From Lentisphaerales bacterium (GTDB lineage: Bacteria; Verrucomicrobiota; Lentisphaeria; Lentisphaerales; Lentisphaeraceae), in NCBI GenBank assembly GCA_022446985.1, contig JAKVBD010000048.1:1-37618 (forward strand): DNA of 37,618 bases. Direction: 5' to 3'. Position 1 is the first letter of the stretch; each line of letters begins with the position of its first letter. The translations under genes were made by a program, and so were the position numbers. Below, in pieces: positions 15,773-24,802 of this stretch. The notes under the pieces were generated by a model. The model was not told the origin of the DNA. It saw nothing but the letters and a program-made list of their open reading frames with translations, and searched no databases.

Positions 15773-18700
15773 ATGCGTGTTTTTAGAGTGCTTTGTCTCT
15801 TATCTTTTGTGACTGCAGGTCACTCCCTCTTTGGGGAAAATTTACTGAATCGATTTGCCCGTCCCGATAAGTGGCAGAATATCGCTGGTGTTGAAGCTAA
15901 AGGCAGATTTTTAAAAGTCACCCAAAAAGGTGAAGGCATAATAGTTAATGGCCCGAATGGCAAATGCCGGAACATCAGCACCAAGAAACAGTATCAGGAT
16001 ATTGAATTCCATCTGGAATTCATGTTGGCTGAAAAGTCAAACTCCGGAGTTTACTTCATGGGGCGTTACGAAATTCAAATTCTTGATAGTCATGGCTGGG
16101 ATAAATGGACTTTTAACAGTCTTGGCGGACTTTATCAGCGTTGGCCTGCATCGCGTGGTGAGGGCGTGGCTCCTAAAGTAAATGCCTGTAAAAAGCCGGG
16201 TGAGTGGCAGACTATGGATGTTATTTTCAGAGCGCCGCGCTTTGCCAAGGATGGTCGTCGAATTTCTCAGGCTATGTTCAAAGAAGTTCGTATAAATGGT
16301 CAGTTAGTCCACGAAAATCTTTACGTAGTTGGCCCAACCCGTGCTTCTCAATTTCACAATGAAGCTACGAAAGGGCCAATTATGATTCAAGGTGATCATG
16401 GGCCAATTGCGATTCGCAAAATGACTATCAAAGAAATTGATCTTAGTCACCTTAAAACTAAGAAACTTTCTGAAGCTGAAAGTCGCCCTCTGGATAACAA
16501 AGGTAATCCAATGGTTGAACTGGTTGCTAAAGGTAAAGTTATCTTCACCAACAAAGGATGTATCGAGTGCCATAACACAACGAGCGATGATAGCATAGTC
16601 AAAACCGGCCCATCACTTTACGGCATCTTCCAGAAAAATGCTCGGACCTTAAAAGTCATGGAAAGTGCAGAGGAGCATTTAGTCGATATTAAGGCAGATA
16701 AAGACTACCTGGTAGAGTCATTGCGTGATCCAACCTATAACCTTTCCTTAAACAAAAGAGATAATAACAAGCCATTTCTGCCAATCATGCCGATCTTCAC
16801 ACCAGAGATTCTTAAAGACGGCGATATAGATGCTCTTTACGCATACTTGTTAACTCTAAACCCAGAAGGTAAACAAGGCCCAAAAATAGCCTGGGTAAGT
16901 CAAGCAGAGAAGCAATATGATCTCATGAAAGACACTGGTGCAGTTATAGTCACCAATCGCGCTCGAATTCAAAGAGCTCCAATTAATAGAAATTCGGCTC
17001 GTACTTTTTATGTCGGTTTACCAGATAATGTCAATTACAGTTTTGATCCTCGTCTTTTGGGTATCCGTAAAGTTTGGAATGGCCCTTTTGTACGTATTAG
17101 TGGTATGATGGATGGCCGAGGTAAAAATGGTGAATATGGCAAGAATACTAAAATGTGGAATAATCAAGTTCCATATTTCAGCCCATATTTACAAGATGGT
17201 ACTTTAGTTGATACCGTTTTCAAAGATTCAGAGCACACCAGTCAGTTCGTGACCGAAGCATTAAAAAGTACTGATGATTTTGTCCAGCAAGTCAAAGATA
17301 TGAAAACTGAATTCCTTGGAGTGAAAACTCCTAAGAATGGTAATCCTTCATTTAGTTACAAAGTGGAAGAGAATGAAGTCGAAATCAGTTTTGTAGCATC
17401 TTCAAAAAACAAAATTGCCGCGAATTTTAATTTGAATCTGAAAAGTCCTCAAAGTTTCTCTTTCCCATCGACAAATTTCAAAGATATAAAAGTCAGTCAT
17501 GGCGCAGTCACTGGTAATAAATGGACGATTCCGGCAGGTACTTATAAGAACGTAACTTTTACAGCTACTAGAAAAGACACTTTTAAAAAGGTATTCACAG
17601 CCGGTGAGAAATCAGTCCCAGTCGAAAAGTTACAAGGACAAAAACTTGTCTGGACTAAGGCAAATGAAGATGGCCATAAAAAAGCCGCGATGCCCAAAGA
17701 GTACACTTTATATAATGGTAAAGTCCCTACAGATACTTATGGTCGCAAGCAATTATTTGAACCACTTGGAATTGAGTTTTTGAATAAGGATGTAGCTTTT
17801 GTAACTACTCGTACAGCCGGAATCTGGAAAGTCGTTAAAGGCGAGTGGCACTTATTCTCTGAAGGCCACTACGACTCTCTTGGTCTAGTTATTGAATCTG
17901 AAAACTCTATTGTCCTTGGCGAAAAACCTGGACTTGTTAGATTGATTGATAAAGATGGCGATCACTGGGCTGAAAAGCGCGAAAATGTTTCAGATCATTT
18001 CCGTTTCTATGGCAATTACCACGAATACCTGCACGGCCCTATTCCTTACAAGGGCAGTTACCTCTATGCCTTAAATCTGACTCATAATCTTCCAGCGAAT
18101 TACAAAGCCGGTGGAAGGTTCATGGGAACTGGTGGCGGCCTCAAAGGTTGGATGTGTCAGGTCGATTCTAAAGGTAATTTCAACACATTTGCCAGTGGTT
18201 TTAGAAGTCCGGCCGGCCTTTCCTTGTCACCTAAAGGCGAAATTGTTTACACTGAAAATCAGGGTGAGTACGTCGGTACTTCCAAAGTCTTTAAAGTTCA
18301 GGAAGGTAAGTTCTATGGTAACCCTACGGGCTTAATTGATTTACCAGGAAAAACTCCTAACAGCAAAGAAGTTCAGTGGGATGCAGTGAAAAATAACCGA
18401 GAACTGCCATTGGTTCTTCTTCCTCATGGAGAAGTGATGAACTCACCGGGTAATCCAACCTGGGATACAAAAGGAAACTTTGGACCATTTTCTGGCCAGA
18501 TGTTCCTTGGTGATCAAACTCTTTCATGTATCTACCGCATCGATAGTCAGAAGGTGAATGGTATCGACCAAGGAGTTGTCATTCCATTTGCTGAAAAAGT
18601 GGCTTCAGGTGTTATGCGTTTAACATTCAGTCCAGATGGTAAAGAACTTTGGGTGGGGCAAACAGGACGCGGCTGGAGAAGCCGTGGTGGGGCTCAAGAC

Positions 18701-19093
18701 AGTTTACAGAAGATTTCTTTTAATGGTGGAATGCCAAATGCCATTAAGACAGTGAAGGTGACAAAGGATGGATTTGATATTCATTTTACCGTACCGCAAA
18801 GTACTGAAAAATTTGGCAATATTGAGTGCAGCTCATGGTTCTATACAGACAGCCCTGGTTATGGTTCTGGAGTTAAAGGCAAGAGATACGATAAGATCAA
18901 ATCTGTTAGCTGGAGCAAAGACAAAAAAGTTTGTTCGGTGAAGTTCGATAAATTTGTCTTGGAAAGTAAAAAAGGTACGACCAATACTTCTCGTGTTTAT
19001 TGCCTGAATCTTGGTAAGACTGCCTTTGGTCAGCAGGTCGGTCACTTTAAAGCCAAGGCTTATTACACCTTACATAGGATCCCAAAAAAGTGA
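15773..19093 (+). CDS. secreted DUF1080 - cytochrome c - propeller multidomain protein
   Basis: 1106 residues with a signal peptide (about 1-21). Order: a DUF1080 / 3-keto-disaccharide-hydrolase-like jelly roll (about 28-222, with FMLAEKSNSGVYFMGRYEIQILDS), a class I cytochrome c domain (about 245-370; haem motif CIECH at 263-267, probable axial Met in PIMPIFTPE), a middle domain (about 375-620) I cannot name with certainty (PVC-specific), a sugar-dehydrogenase-type beta-propeller (about 645-990: LGIEFLNKDVAFVTTRTAGIWKV, SGFRSPAGLSLSPKGEIVYTENQGE, PHGEVMNSPGNP) and a C-terminal beta domain. It probably acts in the periplasm on a sugar derivative, passing electrons to the haem. Weak AAGGA upstream. 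No cotranscribed partner is evident; the next gene is a broken prepilin. Confidence 0.85.
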   Translation: MRVFRVLCLLSFVTAGHSLFGENLLNRFARPDKWQNIAGVEAKGRFLKVTQKGEGIIVNGPNGKCRNISTKKQYQDIEFHLEFMLAEKSNSGVYFMGRYEIQILDSHGWDKWTFNSLGGLYQRWPASRGEGVAPKVNACKKPGEWQTMDVIFRAPRFAKDGRRISQAMFKEVRINGQLVHENLYVVGPTRASQFHNEATKGPIMIQGDHGPIAIRKMTIKEIDLSHLKTKKLSEAESRPLDNKGNPMVELVAKGKVIFTNKGCIECHNTTSDDSIVKTGPSLYGIFQKNARTLKVMESAEEHLVDIKADKDYLVESLRDPTYNLSLNKRDNNKPFLPIMPIFTPEILKDGDIDALYAYLLTLNPEGKQGPKIAWVSQAEKQYDLMKDTGAVIVTNRARIQRAPINRNSARTFYVGLPDNVNYSFDPRLLGIRKVWNGPFVRISGMMDGRGKNGEYGKNTKMWNNQVPYFSPYLQDGTLVDTVFKDSEHTSQFVTEALKSTDDFVQQVKDMKTEFLGVKTPKNGNPSFSYKVEENEVEISFVASSKNKIAANFNLNLKSPQSFSFPSTNFKDIKVSHGAVTGNKWTIPAGTYKNVTFTATRKDTFKKVFTAGEKSVPVEKLQGQKLVWTKANEDGHKKAAMPKEYTLYNGKVPTDTYGRKQLFEPLGIEFLNKDVAFVTTRTAGIWKVVKGEWHLFSEGHYDSLGLVIESENSIVLGEKPGLVRLIDKDGDHWAEKRENVSDHFRFYGNYHEYLHGPIPYKGSYLYALNLTHNLPANYKAGGRFMGTGGGLKGWMCQVDSKGNFNTFASGFRSPAGLSLSPKGEIVYTENQGEYVGTSKVFKVQEGKFYGNPTGLIDLPGKTPNSKEVQWDAVKNNRELPLVLLPHGEVMNSPGNPTWDTKGNFGPFSGQMFLGDQTLSCIYRIDSQKVNGIDQGVVIPFAEKVASGVMRLTFSPDGKELWVGQTGRGWRSRGGAQDSLQKISFNGGMPNAIKTVKVTKDGFDIHFTVPQSTEKFGNIECSSWFYTDSPGYGSGVKGKRYDKIKSVSWSKDKKVCSVKFDKFVLESKKGTTNTSRVYCLNLGKTAFGQQVGHFKAKAYYTLHRIPKK

Positions 19094-19244
19094 TAAAGGA
19101 TTATTATTTTACAGAGAATGATCTGGGGTATGCCATTAACGAAGAAGGCAGGTAAGTAAAACTCTTTATTCTTTAGTAGCTAAGATTTCCATTATTTATG
19201 TCATTAGGAGTTCACAGGTGTGTCTTTAGTGCTATGAAAATGTT

Positions 19245-19914
19245 GTGAATTTTGTGGTAAAGAGGTCCACTTTGATTGAAATGGTAGTGATTGTGGCGAT
19301 ACCAGGTGTTCTGATATTGCTTTTGCTGCTATCAATTCAAAATGCCCGTACTGTAGAAGAATCTGCAGTTTGTCTCAAAAACCTTCAGAATGTTGGAGTG
19401 GCAGATATTCTCTACCTCAAAGAGAATAATCATTGGTTTAATCCAAATACGCCAAAATCTGATGCAGACGAGCGTTGGGCAAAAATCTGGAATTTAGAGA
19501 ATATACCGGATGGGATGTAGTGACTCCGGTTTGGATAATTCCCAATGAATTGGCTTGTCCTGAGTTCATAGAGAAATGCGGGTCGCAAGGAGTCGACTAC
19601 AATTCTGTTTCTGTTAAAGACTTGCGAACTTGTGGGCCTTTTGCCATTTATGGCGGAAAAACTTATCGCGGTCTAAAAGCTGAATGGATTCTTGCACCTT
19701 CACAATTGGGCGTGCCGGAGATATCTGGGGTGGTTGGCAGTTCTCGCAAAATGCCTATGATCCAAGGCATAATAACAAAGCGAATAGGCTTTACTATGAC
19801 GGTCATGTGATTTCTCGAAGTAATGCATCGATTGTCAGTGCTTATAATGCCGACGACCCATGGGTAGATTCAAATGGTTGGAATCTGACGAATATTAATG
19901 ATAATATGCATTGA
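19245..19914 (+). pseudogene. prepilin-like H-X9-DG protein broken by two frameshifts
   Basis: Three frames together make one type II secretion/pilin-like protein of about 220 residues. The first (GTG 19245) has the prepilin N-terminus TLIEMVVIVAIPGVLI followed by ARTVEESAVCLKNLQNVG. The frame changes near 19485-19520, and the second part continues with YTGWDVVTPVWIIPNELACPEF and CGPFAIYGGKTY. It changes again near 19680-19740, and the last part has HNNKANRLYYDGHV, the H-X9-DG C-terminal signature of such proteins in PVC bacteria. Both changes equal a 1-nt deletion. The helix is also atypical (Pro in AIPGV). It is likely non-functional. Confidence 0.75.
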
Positions 19915-19937
19915 TAGCATTTTAACTTCGCCTTTTT

Positions 19938-21356
19938 TTAAGATAAAATATCCTTCCCGACATGACCGTGCACATCTGTCAGCCTGAAACGCCTTCCTTG
20001 AAAGAAATAAGTCAGGCGCTCGTGGTCTATGCCCAATTGATGCATGATGGTGGCGTGCAAGTCGTGAACTGTGACTTCATCCTTAACAGAGGTATAACAA
20101 AAATCGTCTGTCTCTCCATAGTTCAGTCCTGACTTAAAGCCCCCACCGGCGACAATCTTAGTGAAGCAGTTTGCGTGGTGATCGCGTCCATAAGACTTAG
20201 GAACTTTGCCATTTTGGCTGAAGGCAGTTCGACCGAACTCTCCACCCCATACGACTATGGTATCCTGTAACAGACCTCTTTGTTTTAAGTCGGAAATCAG
20301 GGCGGTACTGGCCTGATCAGTTTCACGGCAGCGCTTTGGCAAATGATCAGGTAGATTAAAGTGATGGTCCCAACCGGAGTGATAGAGTTGGATAAAGCGG
20401 ACATCGCGTTCTGCCAGGCGTCGGGCCATTAAGCAATTGAAGGCATAAGTTCCCGGTTTGCGGGCATCTTCGCCATAGAGTTTAAAAGTCGATTCCGGTT
20501 CATCACTTAAGTCACTTAAATCCGGGATGGAACTCTGCATGCGAAAGGCCATTTCGTATTGTGAAATACGGGTTTCTATAGTAGGATTAGCCGAGCGCTT
20601 TAACTCTTCATTATTCAGTTTATTAATGACATCCAGCATTTTTCTTTCGTCAGTGATCGTTTTACCGGCAGGGTCTTTGAGGTAGAGGACTGGATTTTTG
20701 CCAGAGCGCAGTCGAACACCCTGATAACGTCCGGGAAGAAAACCATTTCCCCAAAGTCTGGAATTCAGCGGCTGCATATTTCCAAGGTCACCTTTAGAGA
20801 CAAGAACGACATAGTCCGGCAGGTTGTTATTCATACTGCCAAGACCATAACTGAGCCAGGCTCCCATACCCGGACGCCCTGGTAGATTGTGGCCAGTCTG
20901 CATAAAAGTCATGGCCGGATCGTGATTTACCGGTTTAGTACTGACACTTCTTATGGTACAGAGGTCATCAACAATCTTACTCATTTCCGGTAAAAGTTCA
21001 CTGACCCATGAGCCGCACTCTCCGTATTGCTTGAAACTGTACTTACTGTTGATCAGCGGCTGCTTTTTTCCTTGAAAGCCGGTCAAGCGACCTTTTTGTT
21101 CGACATGTTTAAAGATATCCTGACCATGCAGTTTCTTAAGTTTTGGCTTGTAGTCAAATAGATCAATTTGCGAAGGACCGCCGGCTTGAAAAAGATAAAT
21201 TACCCGTTTTGCTTTGGGCTCATGGTGCGGTTTTAGGGGAGGGGTAATTTCATTTCCCAGTAAATTGCCGAGAGCCATGTAGCCGAGTCCACCGGCAGTC
21301 ATCTTTAATGCCTGGCGCCTGTTGATTTGATTCAAGGTAGTTTCTACTTCTTTCAT
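19938..21356 (-). CDS. DUF1501 family protein, Tat-exported
   Basis: 472 residues. The N-terminus (INRRQALKMTAGGLGYMALG) has the twin-arginine pattern expected for Tat export. DUF1501 landmarks: KRVIYLFQAGGPSQIDLFDYKP, NHDPAMTFMQTGH, GMGAWLSYGLGSMN, IQLYHSGWDHHFNLPDHL and [12 protein letters not shown], then GRDHHANCFTKIVAGGG and [23 protein letters not shown]. To my knowledge DUF1501 belongs to the alkaline phosphatase/sulfatase-like clan; the reaction is unknown. It starts 4 bp after the stop of the PSCyt1-DUF1549-DUF1553 gene, an obvious operon found throughout planctomycete-type genomes. It is a paralogue of the protein at 28861, with the same C-terminal KDILS. Confidence 0.92.
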   Translation of the reverse strand: MKEVETTLNQINRRQALKMTAGGLGYMALGNLLGNEITPPLKPHHEPKAKRVIYLFQAGGPSQIDLFDYKPKLKKLHGQDIFKHVEQKGRLTGFQGKKQPLINSKYSFKQYGECGSWVSELLPEMSKIVDDLCTIRSVSTKPVNHDPAMTFMQTGHNLPGRPGMGAWLSYGLGSMNNNLPDYVVLVSKGDLGNMQPLNSRLWGNGFLPGRYQGVRLRSGKNPVLYLKDPAGKTITDERKMLDVINKLNNEELKRSANPTIETRISQYEMAFRMQSSIPDLSDLSDEPESTFKLYGEDARKPGTYAFNCLMARRLAERDVRFIQLYHSGWDHHFNLPDHLPKRCRETDQASTALISDLKQRGLLQDTIVVWGGEFGRTAFSQNGKVPKSYGRDHHANCFTKIVAGGGFKSGLNYGETDDFCYTSVKDEVTVHDLHATIMHQLGIDHERLTYFFQGRRFRLTDVHGHVGKDILS

Positions 21357-21360
21357 GACT

Positions 21361-23706
21361 TTAATTCCGGGTTAGAGCTTCGCTTAAATTTAAAACTGTG
21401 TGACAGACATCCGCTAACGCCGCAACACGCACCGAATCCAATTCTTTGTTTGCCGGCATTTCACCGACGCCAAAAAGTTTTGTGACTGATTCCGGGTTGA
21501 CTTGATAGTGCTGCAGACGTGTCTGGAAATAATCCTGTAGTATGGCTTTCTCTTTACTTGTTGGAGCACGGGTTAATACACTCAGGAAAAGGTCGCTTAT
21601 GGGATCACTTGAGTCAATGAGCTTTTCTGCCAGAATTCTCGATGATTCTATATAGGTAGGACCATGCAGAGTGATCAAGGCCTGTAGAGGAGTATTGGTT
21701 GATTCACGGGAGACGGCACAGATATCTCTACTGGGAGCATCAAAGGCCGCCATAGCTGGATGTAGAACAGCCCGTCGCCAATATGTGTAGAGACTCTTGC
21801 GGTAGAGATCATCGCCTTGCCCTTGCTTGTAAACTTCAGCATGTTTTTTTGGAGCATTCAGGTCTTCCCAGACTCCAGAAGGTTGATAAGGGAAGACACT
21901 GGGGCCGCCCACTTTTTTTACTAGTAATCCACTGACTGCCAATGCCTGATCGCGAATTAATTCTGCTGGCAGCCTGAAACTTGAGCTTCTTGCCAATAAA
22001 CGATTATCTGGATCCTCAAGATTCTTCCTGAAATTTGATGATTGGCGATAGGTGGAAGAAAGAACGATATTGCGAATAAGCTGGTGTAAGTCCCAGTTAT
22101 TTTCACGGAAATCGACAGCTAGCCAATCCAACAGTTTTTGATGAGTAGGTAATGCTCCTTGAAGTCCAAGGTTGTCAGAGCTTTTGACTATACCGGTGCC
22201 AAAGAACTGCTGCCAGATTCTATTTACTGTAACCCGGGCAAAAAGAGGATTTTCCGGGGCTACCAGCCACTTGGCAAGACCAAGACGGTTTTTTTCGTAT
22301 CCAGTGAACGATGAAAGAACTGCCGGTGTATTTGGTTGGACCTCTGCACCGGGCTTATCATAAATACCCTGTTTTAAAATAAAGCTTTTGCGGGGTTTCT
22401 CTTTCATAACCATCGCCAGAACAGGGGCAGATTCTTTACTTTCTTTAAATTTGATAAAAGGAGCGGCAGACTTTTGTTTACGGCCTTTTTGTCCTGGAGC
22501 CCCTTTCTCTGTACTGGCATTAAAAAAAGCAAATAAGGAATAATAATCGGTCATAGTTAAAGGGTCATACTTATGGTCATGGCAGCTGGTGCACTCCATG
22601 GTCAAACCAAGAAAAAGAGTGCCGACGGTATTGGCTTTGTCTTTAGCATAATCAACGCGGTACTCTTCATCGATAATTCCACCTTCGATTGAGTAGCCAT
22701 GATTCCGGTTAAAACCCGTCGCTATGAGTTGTTCTTGAGTTGGTGAAGGCAGTAAATCTCCGGCTAATTGCTCCGTGACAAAATCGCTCCATTTTTTATT
22801 TTCCTGAAAGGACTTTAGAACCCAGTTGCGCCAGGGCCACATAGTGCGCTGATTGTCGAACTGGTAGCCATTACTATCGGCATAACGGGCATTATCGAGC
22901 CAGATATTGGTCATTCTTTCAGCATAGTCATCACTATGTAACAAACGGTCAACTACCCTTTGATAAGCTTCAGGAGAACTGTCTACAGTAAAGTTTTTTA
23001 TCTCTTGTAAAGTCGGGGGCAGGCCGGCGAGGTCCTGAGTGACTCGTCTCAACCAGGTCAATTTGTGACTTTCCGAGCTTGGTGTAATAGACTTATCTTC
23101 GAGTTTTGACAAGACAAAATAATCAATGGCTGTACGAGGCCACTGCTTATTTTTAACTTTTGGCAGTAGCGGTTTTACCGGAGTCTTAAAAGACCAGTGA
23201 GTATCATAAACGGCACCTTCGGCAATCCAGCGCTGCAGCAGTTGTTTTTCTTTATGGTTTAGAGATAAATGAGAGTCAACAGGAGGCATGACGTCATCTT
23301 CATCGTCTGTCATGATTCTTTCAATAAAAAGTGAATTTTCCGGCTTACCGGGAACTATGGCATGCCTGCTGGAAGTTGGTGGTGCTGATGGCTTTTTACC
23401 CTGACTGATAAGTTTGGCCGTTCTGGCTCTGTACTTGACCATTTTGAGATTTGCTAAAGCTCCTTCAATGGTATCCAGTCTCAATCCGCCTTCCCATTTT
23501 TCGCCGAACTCGCCGCCATCCGGGCCGTGACAGGCAAAACAGCGATCGGATAAAATGGGTAGAACATCCTTGCTATAACTTAGTTTATTCTGAGCATTTG
23601 AGTGAAAGTTGATTAAAAAGAAAAGACTTAAGCCAATGTAAGTTTTAGAAAGATGGTCTTTAGTTATTTCATTCAATGAACTTGTGTGTTTTTTAGAATG
23701 TGTCAT
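21361..23706 (-). CDS. PSCyt1-DUF1549-DUF1553 cytochrome c protein
   Basis: 781 residues. A basic N-terminus plus hydrophobic helix (about 22-37, TYIGLSLFFLINF) acts as signal or anchor. The planctomycete cytochrome c domain follows, with haem motif CFACH at 56-60, GGLRLDTIEGAL and DDEDDVMPPVDSHLSL. DUF1549 (about 190-395) has [47 protein letters not shown] and a second Cys-x2-CH, CTSCHDHKYDPL. DUF1553 (about 470-760) has [44 protein letters not shown]-like segments and FDAPSRDICAVSRESTNTPLQAL. The function is unknown; a periplasmic haem enzyme acting with the DUF1501 partner is the usual guess. It is divergent from the AraC-type regulator at 23932. Confidence 0.92.
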   Translation of the reverse strand: MTHSKKHTSSLNEITKDHLSKTYIGLSLFFLINFHSNAQNKLSYSKDVLPILSDRCFACHGPDGGEFGEKWEGGLRLDTIEGALANLKMVKYRARTAKLISQGKKPSAPPTSSRHAIVPGKPENSLFIERIMTDDEDDVMPPVDSHLSLNHKEKQLLQRWIAEGAVYDTHWSFKTPVKPLLPKVKNKQWPRTAIDYFVLSKLEDKSITPSSESHKLTWLRRVTQDLAGLPPTLQEIKNFTVDSSPEAYQRVVDRLLHSDDYAERMTNIWLDNARYADSNGYQFDNQRTMWPWRNWVLKSFQENKKWSDFVTEQLAGDLLPSPTQEQLIATGFNRNHGYSIEGGIIDEEYRVDYAKDKANTVGTLFLGLTMECTSCHDHKYDPLTMTDYYSLFAFFNASTEKGAPGQKGRKQKSAAPFIKFKESKESAPVLAMVMKEKPRKSFILKQGIYDKPGAEVQPNTPAVLSSFTGYEKNRLGLAKWLVAPENPLFARVTVNRIWQQFFGTGIVKSSDNLGLQGALPTHQKLLDWLAVDFRENNWDLHQLIRNIVLSSTYRQSSNFRKNLEDPDNRLLARSSSFRLPAELIRDQALAVSGLLVKKVGGPSVFPYQPSGVWEDLNAPKKHAEVYKQGQGDDLYRKSLYTYWRRAVLHPAMAAFDAPSRDICAVSRESTNTPLQALITLHGPTYIESSRILAEKLIDSSDPISDLFLSVLTRAPTSKEKAILQDYFQTRLQHYQVNPESVTKLFGVGEMPANKELDSVRVAALADVCHTVLNLSEALTRN

Positions 23707-23764
23707 CTGTCTCTTTTGTATTATGTAAGATTTTTTGTATAAAAAGTTTATATGTATGTTTAGG

Positions 23765-23803
23765 AGACTTTAAGTCTTTGTTTTTAAAGTGTTATTTAGA
23801 CTT
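23765..23803. promoter_or_regulatory. AGACTT/AAGTCT operator-like cluster
   Basis: AGACTTTAAGTCT (23765-23777) is a perfect 6+1+6 palindrome, and a third identical half-site, AGACTT, lies at 23798-23803. The cluster is 59-97 bp upstream of the minus-strand PSCyt1 gene start, in the shared promoter region with the AraC-type regulator. Confidence 0.45.
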
Positions 23804-23852
23804 GAAGTTTGATATGTAAAGTTGAATGATACTGCATAATAATAAAGCTTAA

Positions 23853-23893
23853 GTTATAATTGGACAAGTGAGTAAATGACTATTAATTATAAC
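23853..23893. promoter_or_regulatory. 9-bp inverted half-sites 32 bp apart upstream of the AraC-type gene
   Basis: GTTATAATT (23853-23861) and AATTATAAC (23885-23893) are exact reverse complements, with centres 32 bp apart, about three helical turns. They sit 39 bp before the regulator start codon. Paired binding by a dimer, possibly autoregulation, is a reasonable reading. Confidence 0.45.
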
Positions 23894-23931
23894 AAAACAC
23901 GCATTTAAGTGGATTTGGAGGGCTTGTGGTG

Positions 23932-24675
23932 ATGTTGGAAAAGAACTTTGTTGAAAATTTTAAGAAAAGCATGCAGGATCAAACTGCCGTCATTGAATTG
24001 TTTCAGCATTTACCCGGGATCGTCTTTTTTGTAAAAGATCTGGATTATCGCTTTACCATCGTCAATGATGCCTTGGTACGCTTGGTGAAAGCTTCGAGCC
24101 AGGAAGACGTGATCGGCAAATCCGGTTTTGATTATTATCCCAGAAAAAGAGCCGATGAGTTTCATGCCGACGATCAGATAGTTTACGATACGGGTGAAGC
24201 TTTAATAAACCGTTTGGAAATGATCTTTGATGAGACTGGAGTTATGTCCTGGTTCAGTACAAATAAACTGCCTCTTTTTGGGAAGAACGGAGAAGTCATC
24301 GGCCTCATGGCAACGACTCGTAATCTGGGGCGTGCCGAAGGTTTATCTCATTTTCCAGTAAAGATATCGCGAACCATCGACTATATTTCTGAAAATTATA
24401 AATCGACAATCATTATTGAAGAGTTGGCTGAGATGAATCATTTGTCAGTCAGTCAATTCAGAAGAAACTTTAAGAAGCACCTCAAGATGTCACCCTTGCA
24501 ATTTATTCTGAAATTGAGAATTCAGGCAACCTGTAATTTATTGCAGACAACTGATGACGGTCTATGGGAAATAGCGGAAAGTTGTGGCTTCACTGATCAA
24601 AGTTATTTTTCTAAACAGTTCAGGCAGCATATCGGCATTTCCCCAGGGCAATATCGCAGTCAATACGGCTATTAA
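23932..24675 (+). CDS. AraC-family regulator with N-terminal PAS domain
   Basis: A 247-residue cytosolic regulator. The PAS domain (about 18-130) shows LPGIVFFVKDLDYRFTIVNDALVRLV, EDVIGKSGFDYYP and NGEVIGLMATTRNL. The C-terminal AraC domain (about 145-245) has both helix-turn-helix units: ELAEMNHLSVSQFRRNFKKH, and IAESCGFTDQSYFSKQFRQHIGISPGQYR. The ligand seen by the PAS domain is unknown. I use ATG 23932; GGAGG at 23917-23921 also allows GTG at 23926 or 23929. It is divergent from the PSCyt1/DUF1501 operon and next to the second such module, so it probably controls one or both. The inverted sites at 23765-23803 and 23853-23893 are candidate operators. Confidence 0.9.
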   Translation: MLEKNFVENFKKSMQDQTAVIELFQHLPGIVFFVKDLDYRFTIVNDALVRLVKASSQEDVIGKSGFDYYPRKRADEFHADDQIVYDTGEALINRLEMIFDETGVMSWFSTNKLPLFGKNGEVIGLMATTRNLGRAEGLSHFPVKISRTIDYISENYKSTIIIEELAEMNHLSVSQFRRNFKKHLKMSPLQFILKLRIQATCNLLQTTDDGLWEIAESCGFTDQSYFSKQFRQHIGISPGQYRSQYGY

Positions 24676-24708
24676 ATGAAAATATCTGGACAGTAATCAA
24701 AGCAAAGA

Positions 24709-24736
24709 TTTTAAGAAAAATTAAAATTTCTTAAAA
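24709..24736. repeat. perfect 10-bp inverted repeat between regulator and sigma gene
   Basis: TTTTAAGAAA (24709-24718) and TTTCTTAAAA (24727-24736) with an 8-nt loop. The stem is AT-only apart from one G-C pair, so it is weak as a terminator and lacks a T-tract. It may end the AraC-type transcript or act as an operator for the sigma gene 66 bp downstream. Confidence 0.4.
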
Positions 24737-24802
24737 AGTCGTCGTAAGATAAGAACTAAGCAAACATAAACAGGTAAATAATCTAACACCAGGAGTTGAT
24801 GA

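Noticed and set aside
19091..19156. GTG-started 21-residue ORF (VIKDYYFTENDLGYAINEEGR) overlapping the end of the 1106-residue gene
   Set aside because: Very short, with no recognisable family and only a weak ribosome binding site; it may be a remnant but cannot be supported as a gene.
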